Positions 33,698 through 46,356 of a DNA stretch of 64,000 nt are shown in pieces. Both the position numbers and the translations under genes were made by a program. The first letter of the stretch is position 1. Every line of letters starts with the position of its first letter. Source of the stretch: Trichobilharzia regenti (lineage: Eukaryota > Platyhelminthes > Trematoda > Strigeidida > Schistosomatidae); the NCBI GenBank assembly GCA_944472135.2, contig OX235268.1:7136589-7200588 (forward strand), in the 5' to 3' direction. Under the pieces are notes generated by a model, which did no database searches, was not told the DNA's origin, and saw only the letters and a list, made by a program, of their open reading frames with translations.

Positions 33698-34099
33698 GTG
33701 ATAAGCCAGACTCGATACTTAGTCGACACAGGCGCCGAAGTCAGCGTCCTTCCTGCTACAGCAGCAGATCGACAGAAGGAACCTACCTTCAACTTACAGG
33801 CTGCAAATGGAAAACCAATCGCAACCTTTGGTAGGAAATACGTCTATCTGAACGTAGGTTTACGCAAACCTATTCGATGGATTTTCCTTCTCGCTGACGT
33901 TACAATGCCCATCATTGGCACGGACCTACTTAATCATCATGATTTACTCGTAGACGTCCGCCGAAAACGACTGATTGACAATACTACTAGTCTGTCTATC
34001 AAAGGCATTCCCTACATAGGCCCTAGCTTGTCACCCGTTAAGATAAAGGCAATTTTGATCCAACTTTTCAACCTGTTGTTACAAGTATCCGGAACTTAA
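33698..34099 (+). CDS. pol: element G protease region
   Basis: The 133-codon frame contains the retropepsin signature [13 protein letters not shown] and the second conserved block [19 protein letters not shown]. In H the same region is the N-terminus of one continuous pol frame. Here the frame ends at 34099, because a single-base indel at roughly 34066-34080 puts the downstream RT in another frame. The listed start is arbitrary, since the protease would normally be read as part of a longer polyprotein. Confidence 0.8.
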   Translation: MISQTRYLVDTGAEVSVLPATAADRQKEPTFNLQAANGKPIATFGRKYVYLNVGLRKPIRWIFLLADVTMPIIGTDLLNHHDLLVDVRRKRLIDNTTSLSIKGIPYIGPSLSPVKIKAILIQLFNLLLQVSGT

Positions 34100-34139
34100 C
34101 TGCCCGTCGAACGACCTACCGTGCATAACCAGCAATGTT

Positions 34140-36776
34140 ATGCACCACATCATTACCACAGGACAACCTGTGACATCTAAAGCACGACGATTAGCTCCTG
34201 ACAAACTGAGAATCGCCAGGAATGAATTTGACCATATGCTTACCCTTGGCATCATTCGACCTTCGAATAGCCCATGGGCATCCCCACTTCATATGGTTCC
34301 GAAAAAGGATAGCAATGATTGGCGACCCACCGGTGATTACCGGCGAGTGAATGCCAAAACAACCCCTGATTGCTACCCGTTGCCTCATATACACGACTTG
34401 ACGGCAACCTTATCTGGCGCGACTATATTCTCCAAAATCGACTTGGTTAAAGCGTATAACCAAATCCCGATGGCAACAGAAGATATCCCGAAAACGGCTA
34501 TCATTACGCCTTTCGGACTTTTTGAATTTCTACGTATGCCATTCGGTCTCCGGAATGCAGCCCAAACATTCCAACGCTTCATTGACGAAGTATTTCGCGG
34601 TCTCGACTTTGTATACGCATACTTAGACGACTGCCTCATTGCCAGTCCAGACAAGGAAACTCACCTTAGGCACTTGGACTTGGCATTTGAAAGGTTACGC
34701 CAACATGGTGTTACCATTAATATTCAAAAATGTCAAATCGGTGTTGACTCACTCGACTTCCTGGGTCACACTATTGACTGCAAGGGCATTCGCCCACTGG
34801 CTACTAAGGTCGAGGCTATACTGAACTTTCCAGAGCCACAGACGGTGAAAAGTCTCCGCACTTTTAACGGCTTAGTAAGTTATTATCGACGCTTTATTCC
34901 CAACTGTGCCTCTCTGATTCAGCCATTGACAGACCTCCTTCGAGGGAATAACAAGTCCATAGAACTTGACGCGTCTGCTCGAAATGCTTTTACCCAGATT
35001 AAAAAAGCTATTGCGAATGCCACACTTCTGATGTATCAGGATCCAACGGCACCGTTAAGTATCTCGGTTGATGCATCAAACACTGCAATCGGCGCAGTTC
35101 TACAACAGCTAGTTGACAATGAGTGGCAACCACTCGCCTTTTTCTCGAGGCGCCTTCAATTAGCTGAAACGAAGTACAGCACATTCGGCAGAGAACTTCT
35201 GGCTATGTACTGTGCTATACGACATTTTAGACATTCAGTAGAGGGTCGTGAATTCATAATTTTTACGGATCACAAACCTCTGACGTACTCTCTGAACTCA
35301 CCTTCAGATAAGTATTCACCCAGGGAATCACGACAACTGGATTACGTCTCACAGTTTACATCAGATATTCGCCATGTATCCGGAGTAAACAACACTGTGG
35401 CAGATGCCTTGTCGCGCGTTTGTTCCCTCACCCAAATCGACGGCATAGACCTTGTAAAACTGGCTCGTCTTCAAAAAGAAGATACCGAGCTTCAACATGA
35501 GTTGTCGAAAACAACTCTACAATTAGCTGAGAAACCCTTAGGTATGGGAAGAGATACTATTCTATGTGACATTTCCACGAGTACTCCTCGCCCCATCGTG
35601 CCTAAAAGTTATCGCCGTAACGTCTTCAATACGTTGCATGGCTTATCTCACCCAGGTATTCGAACTACTGTCAAGCTCGTAACTAGTCGGTTTTGTTGGC
35701 CTGGCATTAATAAAGAAGTAAGGGAATGGGCACACACGTGCTTAGCTTGTCAAAAGTGCAAGGTGATAAGACACACCAAAAGCCCACTTGGCACCTTTCT
35801 TCTCCCTGACGCTCGTTTTGAACACGTCCATATAGATTTGGTTGGACCCCTTCCTGAATCCCATGGATATGCCTATATTTTAACTTGCATCGATCGATTC
35901 ACACGATGGCCGGAAGCAGTACCCATCAAGGACGTATCTGCTGAAACAGTCGCACGCGTCTTCGTAGAAAGATGGATCGCTAACTTTGGATGCCCATCTT
36001 CCATAACAACTGATCGCGGGCGGCAATTCGAAAGTGGCTTATTCTTCGCCCTGACTAAAATATTAGGTTGCATGCGATTTCGAACAACAGCCTACCATCC
36101 TCAAGCTAATGGTATGGTAGAACGTCTACACAGACAGCTGAAAGCTGGTCTGTCAGCCGCAAACACCACCCATTGGACTGAATCCCTTCCGTTAGTTCTC
36201 CTAGGGATACGAAACGCCTTGAAAACCGATGCTGGTTGTACTAGCGCCGAGCTAGTATATGGCACGACACTGCGACTGCCTGGTGAATTTGTTTCTCCCT
36301 CGAGCTTCCCACCAGTGGTAGATCACGCTTCATACGTCAGCAGGCTTACAAACGCAATGCGTTCAGTTAAACCTGCTCCCCTTCGTCCACAGTCCATTGA
36401 TGTTTTCGTTCATCCGTGTTTGAAAACTTCTTCACATGTATTTGTTCGTCGCGACTCTGTGCGCAGACCCCTGGAACCCCCATACGACGGACCTTATAAG
36501 GTAATTAAACGTTCTGATAAATTCTTTGTCTTGGACAAAAACGGCCGCGAGGACACCGTCAGCATTGACCGTCTGAAACCGGCTTACTTGGAGGGTAATC
36601 CTATTAGCATAGAGCTCAACGTACCCCAAAATCCACAAGTAACAGAAGATCGTTTAGACATCGATGAAGTCACTAGCACAGCGACAGCTACCGAACCTTC
36701 TATCGAGCCCCCCAAGAAAACCCGTTCTGGACGCACCGTAAGGTTCCCAGAATATCTTCATACTTATTTAACATAA
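34140..36776 (+). CDS. pol: element G reverse transcriptase-RNase H-integrase polyprotein
   Basis: 878 uninterrupted codons. The RT has motif A ([15 protein letters not shown]), motif B ([15 protein letters not shown]) and motif C Y161-L-D-D164. RNase H follows ([24 protein letters not shown]). The integrase shows the H-H-C-C finger (HGLSHPGIR ... CLACQKCK) and catalytic core ([38 protein letters not shown]) with the D-D-E residues in place, then a C-terminal [15 protein letters not shown] block. It lacks the protease in frame (see 33698-34099); the homologous frame begins about 20 codons upstream of the listed ATG. Confidence 0.93.
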   Translation: MHHIITTGQPVTSKARRLAPDKLRIARNEFDHMLTLGIIRPSNSPWASPLHMVPKKDSNDWRPTGDYRRVNAKTTPDCYPLPHIHDLTATLSGATIFSKIDLVKAYNQIPMATEDIPKTAIITPFGLFEFLRMPFGLRNAAQTFQRFIDEVFRGLDFVYAYLDDCLIASPDKETHLRHLDLAFERLRQHGVTINIQKCQIGVDSLDFLGHTIDCKGIRPLATKVEAILNFPEPQTVKSLRTFNGLVSYYRRFIPNCASLIQPLTDLLRGNNKSIELDASARNAFTQIKKAIANATLLMYQDPTAPLSISVDASNTAIGAVLQQLVDNEWQPLAFFSRRLQLAETKYSTFGRELLAMYCAIRHFRHSVEGREFIIFTDHKPLTYSLNSPSDKYSPRESRQLDYVSQFTSDIRHVSGVNNTVADALSRVCSLTQIDGIDLVKLARLQKEDTELQHELSKTTLQLAEKPLGMGRDTILCDISTSTPRPIVPKSYRRNVFNTLHGLSHPGIRTTVKLVTSRFCWPGINKEVREWAHTCLACQKCKVIRHTKSPLGTFLLPDARFEHVHIDLVGPLPESHGYAYILTCIDRFTRWPEAVPIKDVSAETVARVFVERWIANFGCPSSITTDRGRQFESGLFFALTKILGCMRFRTTAYHPQANGMVERLHRQLKAGLSAANTTHWTESLPLVLLGIRNALKTDAGCTSAELVYGTTLRLPGEFVSPSSFPPVVDHASYVSRLTNAMRSVKPAPLRPQSIDVFVHPCLKTSSHVFVRRDSVRRPLEPPYDGPYKVIKRSDKFFVLDKNGREDTVSIDRLKPAYLEGNPISIELNVPQNPQVTEDRLDIDEVTSTATATEPSIEPPKKTRSGRTVRFPEYLHTYLT

Positions 36777-37272
36777 CGAAGTCGTGTGATTCACGCAACT
36801 CATTCGTTTGTGGTACTATTTTTTTTGACGTATCAATTTTTTTATATACAGTACCATTGAACACAAAATTTTTTTCAACAGTACATGTAACAGGCACAAA
36901 AAAATTTTAATTAGATGTATTTTTTTTCGGTGTTCTGAACTTAGCATTATTTTACTGTATAGTAAATGCACATCATTTTTTTTAACAAAGAAGCTGATTT
37001 GGTACATTTTCCTCGACATGGTTCTTAGCGTTTTTGTTTTCTTTTCTAGGTGCGACGGGCACTGGACAGGGAACAAACAAAGCACGGAATCCAACGAACA
37101 ACAACAAGGAAGCTATATACAAACACCCTATTAGCATAGGCAGACCAACCAGTAGGCACCCCACCTAGCCGCTCGGAAGATTTTTTTCACCCGTAAGGGA
37201 ACCATCGAGTTTTTTTACTTCCGGCTGGTTCTGTCTTAGGGTCCTCACCACCCCACTAGAGGGGGAGTGAGC
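36777..37272 (+). other. element G 3' non-coding region and polypurine tract
   Basis: T-rich sequence with several 7-9 base T runs and no credible open frame. The polypurine tract GAGGGGGAGTGAG lies at about 37259-37271, adjacent to the 3' LTR, and would prime plus-strand DNA synthesis. Confidence 0.7.
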
Positions 37273-37565
37273 TGTAGCGGTGAATAATTCCCCAAAATTA
37301 TTGACCACAGCAAACACTCATTGGATGCTGACCACCACTGTTTAAGTCGACTTGTTTAGCTGAAGGGTTCCGGTCAAGCATCCCCGCCATTTGGTACCCC
37401 GTCATGTGACGTGCACGATCACTAGCTAGCTAAGCGTTCGTCTGAAGGCTTGTTTTGGTCCCGAAATACATCACTTAGTTTGGACGATCAAATATTGTCT
37501 TTTGATTTGTTGTTGGCACGCGAGAATAATTTAGAGGCTGTGTAAGAGAATTTCGTCAACCTCTA
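37273..37565 (+). repeat. element G 3' LTR
   Basis: TGTAGCGGTGAATAATT start; similar to the 5' LTR throughout. The right end is followed by AAACTCTTTG and the remaining 5' part of element D. Confidence 0.88.
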
Positions 37566-38038
37566 AAACTCTTTGTTTCTTCTTTGACCCAGGCTTTACT
37601 GAACTTGAGCGAGCAATCCGGAAAAGTTCCAGATAACACTTGTCCAAAAAGACGGGCAGACACGAGGAAAGGCGAACAGAAACTATCAGAAACTGTCAAT
37701 GTCCAGGTCTTACTACGCTGGACATCACGCCGTCCTTGGAAGACTTTGAGAAACTATACTTAATAACTGACAGAAAAAACCAGAACCCAAATTGGTGACT
37801 CAACAACCGTTTATTCTTGCACCGATGCAGAGCCAACCATAAGGTTATTGTGCACAAAGTCGAAGAATAAATGTCATAAAAATAAATCACAATAATACTT
37901 CTGATAGTTTTTCTCTCCTCCACCGAACAGCCAACGATGAAACGATGACTGCACTATCGATGATTCCCGCAAAAATTATGGAGCTGGGTTTCAGCAAACA
38001 ACCATGAATTGACCGTTCAATCTTCAAATACATTGACA
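37566..38038 (-). mobile_element. element D 5' end: leader and 5' LTR (37694-38038)
   Basis: Read on the minus strand: LTR TGTCAATGTATTTGAAG ... GACATTGACA (345 bp), clearly related to the C/E LTR but diverged. A leader follows, then the sequence corresponding to the gag start. Where E has ATG-CCT-GGG, D reads AAG-CCT-GGG, so the start codon is lost. Gypsy G is inserted a few codons further in. Beyond the LTR at 38039, old Gypsy sequence (element I) begins. Confidence 0.8.
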
Positions 38039-40407
38039 TTATGGAGGACGGTTAATGAACCTGAACATCGGTCTCGTTCGATGCCTCCGCTTGGTGTTCA
38101 TTGTGGCAGACGTGCCTACCGGAATTATTGGCATGGTTCTTCGACAGCACTATCAATTATTGGTAGATGCTGACAAGTAGAATCTCATTTGTACTACCAC
38201 GAAACTATCAATCTTTGGTATTTTAGCTTGTACTTAAGCCCAGTTTACTCAACACCTGCAGTGACAAGCCCATACTCGGACATCCTATGGTCATTCGCCC
38301 AGCTATTTAAACCTAATAACGGACTCCCATGCATTAATTCCAACAACATGCATCACATAATGACGACCAGCCTACCAGTTCTTGCGAGACCCCGGCGATT
38401 ATCCCCAGAGAAACTCAGAGCCGTTAAGACAGAGTTTGAACACATGTTGGAGACGGGGATATAAAGATAGTCAATCAGCCCGTGGTATACAAGAGCAACG
38501 GGTTAGATTGGAGACCTTGCAGTGACTATCGCAGGCTGAATGCCCAGACTATCCCAGATCGTTACACTGTCCAACATATACATGACTCAACGGCGTCTCT
38601 CAAAGGTGCTATGGTGTTTAGTAGGCTTGTTTTGACATGGGCGAACCAACAGATTTCAGTCCACCTGGGTGACTTTCCAAAGACGGTTGCGATTACTCCA
38701 TTTGGGCTATTTGAATTTATCAGAATGTCTTTTTGCCTCCGAACTACCTCGCGAAAATTTCACCCTTTTATCAATGACGTCTTGCGTGCGCTAGATTTCG
38801 CATATGCTTGTATGGACGATATTCTAGTAGCGAGTCCGGATGACTACACTCATCGCATTCACTTGCAGACAGTCTTCCATAGGCTTGCGAAACACTCATT
38901 AACGATCAACATAACAAAGTGTCAGATCAATGTCATTTCATTGACTTTCCTTGGACATAGGATAGATAAGGATGGAATATATCCGTTGCCTGAACAGGTA
39001 AAAACTATACAAAACTTCCCTTTACCGTCATTCCTGAAGTCACTCAGCACTTTATGGGCATGGTAAGCTACTTTTTCCGTTTTATTCCATACTATGTGCA
39101 CACATTTCGTCATCACTGACTGACCATCTAAAAAGGAAAAGTAAGACATTACCACTCACTTTGGAAGCTCTCAAAGCGTTTAAAACTATTAAGATGCGAA
39201 TGCAGACGCTACGATGTTAGTACACCTAGATGTTAACCTTTCGCTCAGTGTTTCACTTTATTCTCTTAACACAGCTACAGGAGAGGTTCTACAGCAATAT
39301 ATGCACAACTCAAGGGTACCTCTAGCTCTCATTTCCCGTATATTGTCTGTTTGTGAAATGAGATACAGCATCTTCGGTAGAGAACTGCTTGCCATTTATG
39401 CTTCTGTCAAGCATTTTCGTCAGCTCGTGGAGGGTCGGCAATTCACTGTTTTCATCGACCACAAACCTCTTACGTATGCCCTTCGTTCCACCACTGACAG
39501 GAACTCCCCTTAAGAATTGAGGCATCTAGATTATGTCTCTCATTTTACAGCAGAAATACAACATTTTTTTTGGAGTAGATAACTCTGTGGCAGACGCATG
39601 GTCACGAATCTGCAACACATCAGTAACACCAGTTATTGAACTTAGCGAAATTCTTTCACGCCCAGGTGCACGAGCATCAGAGGAACTGGTATAAGCTAGA
39701 TTTGTGCGGCCTAGCATTATGTGTTGTGATTGTTTGGGGTGTCAACCCACTGAAGTTACTAGACATGATATCATGCCAGTTGGGTCTTTTGCGACGCCAG
39801 ACGTCTGCTTTAACCATGTACATCTTGATGTCGTGGGTCCACTACCCACTTCAAATGGCCACTCGTACTTGCTTACACGTGCTGATCGTTTAACACGTTG
39901 GTCAGAAGCCATTCATCTCCCAGACGTAAAGACTGAAACTAACTACTGTTTTTTCATGGAACGAGGGGTTGAGCAATTGGGATGCCCTTCTACTGTGACT
40001 AATGACCAGGGGCGAAAATTCTTATCAACAAATTTTAAGGAGGTTTCAGAGCCGTTGGGATGCAAACGTATCAGAACAAATACATGTCAGCCATCGGCAA
40101 ATGGACTGGTAGGGCGTTTTCGTCGCTAATTGAAAGCCTCAACAGTGTCAGTAGGTAACAGCGGGTGAACAGAGTCTCTGCCTCTAGTCCTACTCAGTAT
40201 TCGTTATACACTCAAGGCTGACCATCAATGCACCTCAGCCGAGGTGGTATATGGCACTACTCTCCGTTTACCGGGTGAGCTATTCGCTCCTGAAAGCTTG
40301 GAGCCAAACGTTACTGATGTCACTTGCTACCTCCAGAGTCTAAAATGCTTTATGTAGCGACTTTGACAAATTCCCACAGGCACTCACAACAAGAGAGTAC
40401 ACGTAGA
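38039..40407 (+). pseudogene. pol: old Gypsy element I, decayed protease to integrase
   Basis: Homologous to the pol genes of G and H but full of stops and frameshifts. Blocks in order: protease part (LVFIVADVPTGIIG, about 38085), RT start (SLPVLARPRRLSPEKL, 38365-38464), RT core at 38482-39066 with FGLFEFIRMSF and a CMDD where YxDD is expected, RNase H at 39214-39513 ([24 protein letters not shown]), and integrase pieces at 39704-40129 (HLDVVGPLPTSNGHSYLLT, TNDQGRKFL). The C-terminal stretch [14 protein letters not shown] runs to 40407, where H is inserted. It continues at 45981-45998 and 49769 onwards. Confidence 0.85.
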
Positions 40408-40888
40408 TGTAGGGGACTAATATTAGAGTTCACTAACATTCCAAATATAAAAGTAATAATCCAAGTCAGTGGAGTGTTAAATCACAATATATTACCAAAA
40501 ATACAGTGACGAGTTATAGCAACAAAAAGGATTACTTGGTTATAAAGTATAAGTCCTCGGCTACAAATTAATTATATAATCCACAGGCACGTTAACTGTT
40601 TGGACTGCGTCTGCTGTAGCTGCTGTGTTCCGGTTGTAGAAATGTCTTCGGTTGAAAGTAGTAGGCTCCTACAATAAATCCGAAGTATACAACACGGTGT
40701 GAGTGGAGCAAGTAAGCAGAAGGGACCAGGGAGAAGACGAAGTCTCCAACAGCAGAGTGTATTTTTCAATTGTACACGGAAGTTATGTATATTTCAACAA
40801 GAAGCGTTTTAAACAAAAATTATGTACAATATCTCGAATTTATACAAGTAACCAAAAAGTGTACAATCACATTGTTACGTACTCAACA
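40408..40888 (-). repeat. element H 3' LTR
   Basis: 481 bp, TGTTGAGTAC ... CCCCTACA on the minus strand. Differs from the 5' LTR by one extra A near 40526. Confidence 0.93.
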
Positions 40889-41363
40889 CGGCTCCCCCCT
40901 AGAGGTCCGGAGAGACAACCGGGAAATGATAAGTAAAACTATGAAGTAAATAATAATAGTAATAGCAACTTTTGGATAAAAATAGGGATATATTACAACA
41001 TGCATAAACGCGAGAAGGTATGTGAGTCATGTAAAGTCTGAAAGCATATACAATTGGTTCAGCAATAAAAATTGAAAGAGAAAGTCATGTCACTTAAATT
41101 TGCACTAACCATGAACATAGATTTTTAATGTATAAAGAAAAATATGTAAATACACAGTAATTAAGGAGGGGAAAGAAACATTTAAAAAAATATGGATTAA
41201 AGATCAATAGTTTTTGGAAAGGACACTACCTGTTTTTTCGGTGAGGTACATATAAATAAATAATAGTGATAGTAACATCAAAGTTTACGACGAAATACTA
41301 ACCGTCATGATGATAATGTCTAAACGAAAAAGATAATAATAATTTTTAATTATTTTTCTTTTG
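40889..41363 (-). other. element H 3' non-coding region and polypurine tract
   Basis: AT-rich, no credible frame. On the minus strand GGGGGGAGCCG directly precedes the 3' LTR (plus-strand 40889-40900), the expected plus-strand primer. Confidence 0.7.
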
Positions 41364-44300
41364 TTAGTCCTCAAAATGAACGTAGCGAGCCGGTTTACTG
41401 ATTTGCCGACCACTACGTGTGTGATATGGAGGGAGGATAAGACTTGGTGCCGGTGGAGGGGATTCGGATGTTTGATTATTTGATTGCGCAGCTGCCGATG
41501 TAGATTCGAAGTCGTTGTCGGTGTATGCGGGTTTGATTCGATCAATTGAAACAGTCTCTCGTCTTCCATTCTTGTTCACTGTAAAGTGTTTGTCTGAACG
41601 TTTAATAACTTGAAAGGGTCCTTCGTATGGAGGTTGCAATCCTTTTCTGATGGCGTCGACTCGAATGAAGACGAATTTGCAAGTTTGTAGATGTTTGTTG
41701 ATCTGATCTCTTCGGGGAGATTGTCGAGGTGCTGTTGGTTGAAGTTGAAGCATTTGTCTAGTTAATCGGTTAGTGAAGTCGGCAATGTTCACGTCTGTGG
41801 AATCGGCTGAGGGGACTAGCTGTCCAGGCAAGGTTAGGTTGGTGCCATAGACAAGTTGAGCCGGTGTACATCCTAAATCTTCTTTGATAGTAGAACGGAT
41901 ACCAAGTAAAATCAAAGGTAAGTATTCACTCCACTTAGATGTATCATTCTGCGCCATCAGGGAGCTTTTCAGTTGTCTGTGGAATCTTTCCACTAGACCA
42001 TTCGCTGCCGGATGATAGGCTGTTGTGGAGATATGTTTCACTCCCAGAAGTCTCGTCAGTTCGCGAAAGAGTGTCGATTGGAATTGAGGACCGCGGTCGG
42101 ATGTAATAGTAGTTGGTACACCGTAGTTTGACACCCAACGGTCGAGAAAAACTAAAGCAACGTTTTCAGCAGATATGTCGTTTAAGGGGCATGCAATAGC
42201 CCAACGAGTAAATCTATCAATCGCTGTCAGGATATGTGTATATCCCCTTGATGTTGGCAATGGTCCCACGATATCTATATGGATATGCTGAAATCTCCTT
42301 TCGGGTAATTTAAACGTCTTCGGGGTTGTAATAGTGTGGCGGTGTACTTTGGAGCATTGGCATTGGATACATTCTCGTGCCCATCTCCGAATGTCAGAGT
42401 TCATTTTAGGCCACACGAAGCGTTCGCCGATCAGCCTGACCGTGGCGCGTACTCCAGGGTGGGAAAGCGAATGTAAATGTTCGAACAATGCTTTTCGGCA
42501 ACTGAGAGGGACAAATGGACGATTAGTGCCGGTAGATACATCGCAGACTATGGTTGCATCCGATAAGGGGATAGGCACATCTTTGAGTTGTAAGGAAGAG
42601 TTTCTGCGGCAGGTTTGGAGTTCAACGTCATCTTTTTGTAATTGAGCCATACGATCAAGACTGATGTCTACCGACGTTTGGAGCTGGTTAATGTCACTTC
42701 TTGAAAGAGAATCGGCTACCACGTTCGCATCCCCTTTGATGTACTGAATGTCGGTTGAAAATTGGGAGATATAATCCAACTGTCTGGCTTCTCTAGGGGA
42801 GTGTTTATCAAGTGAAGTAGTGAAAGCATGACACAGGGGCTTGTGGTCAGTAAAAATAGTGAAATGCCGGCCCTGTAGTAAGTAACTGAAATGCTTCACT
42901 GCAAGATATATGGCCAGCAATTCTCTCCCAAAAGTGCTGTATCGTGTCTGAGCCGGTTCCAACTTCTTAGAAAAGAATGCGAGTGGGGTGACTTCGCCCT
43001 TCATCTTTTGTTGTAATACTGCCCCCACTGCTACCTGTGATGCATCTGTACATAAAATGAGTGAAGCTTCTGGGTTGATGTGAGATAACATTACGACGTT
43101 GGATAAGGCATCTTTTGCATTATTAAATGCTGCTTTTGCTTCTTCAGACCACTGAAATTTCTTCGAATTGCATCTAAGTAGGTCGGTCAGTGGCTGAACT
43201 ATGGAGGCACATGATGGAATAAAACGTCGGTAGAAGTTGAACATCCCGAGAAAACGTCTAAGTTTCTTTAAGGAATCAGGTTCGGGAAAGTTCTTAATAG
43301 TTTCTATCTTATCTTCGGTAGGTCTGATGCCTTCGGCAGTTATTCGATGTCCTAAGAATTCAATGGAAGGGGAACCAAAAATACATTTCTTTGGATTGAT
43401 AACAACTCCAAATTGTTCAAACCTTTGAAATAACAAGCTTAAGTGTTGCATATGTTCTTCCGTCGATGAGCTGGCAATTAAGACATCGTCGATATATACA
43501 AAGACGAAATCAAGACCTTGGGTAACTTGGTCCATAAAACGTTGAAATGTTTGAGCAGCATTCTTTAGTCCGAAAGGCATTCTCAAGAATTCGAATAATC
43601 CAAAAGGCGTAATAATTGCTGTTTTTGCAATGTCTTCTGGAGCGACTGGTATTTGATGATATGCCCTCACCAAGTCAACTTTAGTAAAAATGGTCTTTCC
43701 ATGTAAGGTCAAGGAGAAGTCGTGGAGATGAGGTATAGGATAACGATCTGGTACCGTAGCGTTATTCAAAGCGCGATAATCTCCACATGGTCGCCAGTCA
43801 TGATTAGTTTTAGGTACCATGTGCAGAGGTGAAGACCATGGGCTGTTAGATGGTCGTATGATACCTAACTGCATCATATGTTCAAATTCCGACTTAGCTG
43901 CTGCTAGTTTATCGGGTGGTAACCGTCGTGGACGTGCCTTCACAGGTTGTCCTGTTGTGATGATTTTATGCGTAACTGTATGAGATATATCTTCGACATT
44001 GTATGATGGTTTAAGGATTTTAGGAAATCGTTGCAATAAAGCAGAGAACATTTCACTCTCCGGCTTTTCTATGCAGATGCTATGAACAGAGTAGTCGCAT
44101 GTAATACCATGGATCTTGAGTTGGGTGCAATTGTCAACCAGTTTTTTCTTGCTGATATCAACCAACAGATTGAAGTGACTTAGAAAGTCTGCACCTAGTA
44201 TAGCGTGACGTACGTCAGCTACTATGAAGATCCATGTGAAACGTCGGCGTAGTCCCAAATTTAAAATCATTGACTGTTCGCCATACGTCTGTATGTTGGT

Positions 44301-44477
44301 TTGGTTGGCAGCACGGAGTGAAAGTTTTCCAGGTATTTTGGCTGATCGCCTGGATAGTGAGGGGGGGATAACACTGACCTCGGCGCCTGTATCTACCAGG
44401 AATAATGTGCCGGTAGTCAAATCCCTCACATAAAAAAGGCGACTGTGGTGATTGCCAGTAACAGCTGTCGCCATCAC
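41364..44477 (-). CDS. pol: element H Pol polyprotein: protease-RT-RNase H-integrase
   Basis: 1037 aa, starting [11 protein letters not shown]. Protease signature [13 protein letters not shown] with D29-T30-G31. RT with motif A ([15 protein letters not shown]), motif B ([15 protein letters not shown]) and Y328-I-D-D331. RNase H ([25 protein letters not shown]). Integrase with an H-H-C-C finger (HSLSHPGVR ... CIQCQCSK) and core residues in [21 protein letters not shown] and [20 protein letters not shown]-terminal [15 protein letters not shown] module follows. The ATG overlaps the gag stop (ATGA at 44474-44477), suggesting expression by reinitiation after gag rather than by frameshifting. Confidence 0.95.
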   Translation of the reverse strand: MMATAVTGNHHSRLFYVRDLTTGTLFLVDTGAEVSVIPPSLSRRSAKIPGKLSLRAANQTNIQTYGEQSMILNLGLRRRFTWIFIVADVRHAILGADFLSHFNLLVDISKKKLVDNCTQLKIHGITCDYSVHSICIEKPESEMFSALLQRFPKILKPSYNVEDISHTVTHKIITTGQPVKARPRRLPPDKLAAAKSEFEHMMQLGIIRPSNSPWSSPLHMVPKTNHDWRPCGDYRALNNATVPDRYPIPHLHDFSLTLHGKTIFTKVDLVRAYHQIPVAPEDIAKTAIITPFGLFEFLRMPFGLKNAAQTFQRFMDQVTQGLDFVFVYIDDVLIASSSTEEHMQHLSLLFQRFEQFGVVINPKKCIFGSPSIEFLGHRITAEGIRPTEDKIETIKNFPEPDSLKKLRRFLGMFNFYRRFIPSCASIVQPLTDLLRCNSKKFQWSEEAKAAFNNAKDALSNVVMLSHINPEASLILCTDASQVAVGAVLQQKMKGEVTPLAFFSKKLEPAQTRYSTFGRELLAIYLAVKHFSYLLQGRHFTIFTDHKPLCHAFTTSLDKHSPREARQLDYISQFSTDIQYIKGDANVVADSLSRSDINQLQTSVDISLDRMAQLQKDDVELQTCRRNSSLQLKDVPIPLSDATIVCDVSTGTNRPFVPLSCRKALFEHLHSLSHPGVRATVRLIGERFVWPKMNSDIRRWARECIQCQCSKVHRHTITTPKTFKLPERRFQHIHIDIVGPLPTSRGYTHILTAIDRFTRWAIACPLNDISAENVALVFLDRWVSNYGVPTTITSDRGPQFQSTLFRELTRLLGVKHISTTAYHPAANGLVERFHRQLKSSLMAQNDTSKWSEYLPLILLGIRSTIKEDLGCTPAQLVYGTNLTLPGQLVPSADSTDVNIADFTNRLTRQMLQLQPTAPRQSPRRDQINKHLQTCKFVFIRVDAIRKGLQPPYEGPFQVIKRSDKHFTVNKNGRRETVSIDRIKPAYTDNDFESTSAAAQSNNQTSESPPPAPSLILPPYHTRSGRQISKPARYVHFED

Positions 44478-45361
44478 TGTCTGGCTGAGGCGTTTCCCTG
44501 AGCCTGGTTGGCTTCGCTAAAGCTGCACGGTTTTACACATTTCAGGGCATGACGTCCAAACTTCCAGTGATACCAGCATATATTGCTATCCCGAGAAGAC
44601 GTGTAAGAACGCTGTCGTGAGAAGGATCGTCGTCGTGATGGTGACCTTCTCTGTGAGCTCCGTCTCCGGACTTGTCGATCAGACTTATTAGTTTCCAAAT
44701 TGTCAATCCTTGCCGCTAAGTCTGCAATGGCGGCGAGTATCGGTGTGTCTGCCGTGGGTGTGGAATGACACGGTGTGGCACTATCAGATGCTACGTGACT
44801 TATGGTGTTATCGGATAAAACATCCAAAATACTATCTGCCATGTCACTTAGTTGGTCTAAGTCATATGACTTTCCTGAGATGATTAAAATTTGCTGGACA
44901 TTTCTAGGTAAACGTTGCAACCACATCTGTTTCAGCACGACCTCGTCTACTTTATGATTTCCGATTAACTGGCGCATGTGCCTGAGTAGCTGGGATGGTT
45001 TACGTGGGCCTAGATCACAGCCTGTGAGCAATTGTTGGATTCTTTTCTCATCCGACAGACTGGTACGTTGTATGAGGAGGGCTTTAAGTTTATCAAATTG
45101 ATGTTCTGTCGGAGGATCTTCGATGAAATCGCTGATTTCTGTCAATACTGACGGAGGGAGTTCTGCCAGCACCATACCATATTTGGCTATTTGGGACTTA
45201 ATGCCCCGTGCTTCTAGCAACGGTTCAATTACCGCAAACCAAATCCTTGGTTCTGCGAAACCGTATTGGGGTAAACGAAAATCAGTGATGGCATTTATTG
45301 TGGCATTTGTCTCGCTATTAGTTGTCTGCTCGTTTGATGTACCGGACTGAGGTGATGACAT
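44474..45361 (-). CDS. gag: element H Gag with Cys-His zinc finger
   Basis: Start chosen at 45361 ([12 protein letters not shown]). An in-frame ATG at 45421 would add 20 hydrophobic residues and is less likely. The capsid-like region contains [19 protein letters not shown] and [20 protein letters not shown], comparable to the G Gag. Then come a basic Ser-Arg-rich linker and the finger [19 protein letters not shown], a C-H-C-C arrangement known from CsRn1-clade Gags. It should form the particle core and bind RNA. Overlaps pol by 4 nt. Confidence 0.9.
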   Translation of the reverse strand: MSSPQSGTSNEQTTNSETNATINAITDFRLPQYGFAEPRIWFAVIEPLLEARGIKSQIAKYGMVLAELPPSVLTEISDFIEDPPTEHQFDKLKALLIQRTSLSDEKRIQQLLTGCDLGPRKPSQLLRHMRQLIGNHKVDEVVLKQMWLQRLPRNVQQILIISGKSYDLDQLSDMADSILDVLSDNTISHVASDSATPCHSTPTADTPILAAIADLAARIDNLETNKSDRQVRRRSSQRRSPSRRRSFSRQRSYTSSRDSNICWYHWKFGRHALKCVKPCSFSEANQAQGNASARQ

Positions 45362-45500
45362 TATAAATATGAGGTTATTGGTGCAAATTAGGATACAAAT
45401 ATAAACCACACACAAAATCACAATGAATATAAAAATAGCAAAAATAAAAATATAAATATGCCAAAATAATCCGTGTTCTTATCGGGCTCACCAATTAATT

Positions 45501-45980
45501 TGTAGGGGACTAATATTAGAGTTCACTAACATTCCAAATATAAAAGTAATAATCCAAGTCAGTGGAGTGTTAAATCACAATATATTACCAAAAATACAGT
45601 GACGAGTTATAGCAACAAAAGGATTACTTGGTTATAAAGTATAAGTCCTCGGCTACAAATTAATTATATAATCCACAGGCACGTTAACTGTTTGGACTGC
45701 GTCTGCTGTAGCTGCTGTGTTCCGGTTGTAGAAATGTCTTCGGTTGAAAGTAGTAGGCTCCTACAATAAATCCGAAGTATACAACACGGTGTGAGTGGAG
45801 CAAGTAAGCAGAAGGGACCAGGGAGAAGACGAAGTCTCCAACAGCAGAGTGTATTTTTCAATTGTACACGGAAGTTATGTATATTTCAACAAGAAGCGTT
45901 TTAAACAAAAATTATGTACAATATCTCGAATTTATACAAGTAACCAAAAAGTGTACAATCACATTGTTACGTACTCAACA
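45501..45980 (-). repeat. element H 5' LTR
   Basis: 480 bp, minus strand TGTTGAGTAC ... CCCCTACA. The gag leader with TGGTGAGCCC follows at about 45484-45493 on the minus strand. Confidence 0.93.
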
Positions 45981-45998
45981 TAGATACTCGACTCGCTG
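45981..45998 (+). pseudogene. pol: 18-bp island of element I between H and E
   Basis: TAGATACTCGACTCGCTG consists of the second copy of the H target duplication (TAGA) and 14 bp of the old integrase C-terminus before E. It shows H and E inserted almost side by side. Confidence 0.75.
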
Positions 45999-46356
45999 TG
46001 TCAGTCACGTCTCATAAACCGTTAATTCCCAGTTCTTGCTACGCTCGGGCCCACGCTGTTCCTTGAAGTTTTCAGAAACGCTTAGTTATAAAGGACGAAA
46101 AAACCAAAACACCGATTGGCCGCTTGAGATTTCTTTATTGTTACACCAACATATAAAAGGAATAAGCGAACTAAGGTCTGAAAACAAATATTACAATAAT
46201 AAATCATAAGATTACTTCTGACGATGTTTCACTCTTCTTTCTGAACAGCGACCGATGAGACGATGACTGTCGTATTGATGCCTCCGCGAAAATTGGGGAA
46301 GTTGATTTTGAGCAAACAACCAAGAATTGATCGTTCAATCTTCAACTCCATTGACA
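45999..46356 (-). repeat. element E 3' LTR
   Basis: 358 bp. Differs from the 5' LTR at TTAATTCCC versus TTAATGCCC and at AAACGCTTAG versus AAACACTTAG. Contains AATAAA followed by GAAATCTC on the minus strand. Confidence 0.93.

Larger units (their letters stand above)
32414..37565 (+). mobile_element. Gypsy/Ty3 element G (CsRn1 type), near full length
   Basis: LTRs at 32414-32706 and 37273-37565, a primer-site-like TGATGAGCCC just after the 5' LTR, gag, protease, RT-RNase H-integrase, and a polypurine tract GAGGGGGAGTGAG directly before the 3' LTR. It is inserted in the 5' coding end of D: the flanks AAGACAC (left) and ACTCTTTG (right) rejoin to the D sequence expected from E. A possible 4-bp duplication is ACAC/AAAC. 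The LTRs differ at about four positions, so it is fairly young, but gag has a stop and frameshift and the protease-RT junction a frameshift. Confidence 0.9.
40408..45980 (-). mobile_element. Gypsy/Ty3 element H, apparently complete and intact
   Basis: LTRs at 45501-45980 (5') and 40408-40888 (3'), identical in my reading except for one A in a homopolymer. The target duplication is TAGA (40404-40407 and 45981-45984). The primer-site sequence TGGTGAGCCC lies just inside the 5' LTR; similar sites in the CsRn1 clade have been assigned to tRNA-Trp. A polypurine GGGGGGAG lies next to the 3' LTR. Both gag and pol frames are open with all catalytic motifs, so this is the best candidate in the window for a recently active element. 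It is inserted into old element I. Confidence 0.93.
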
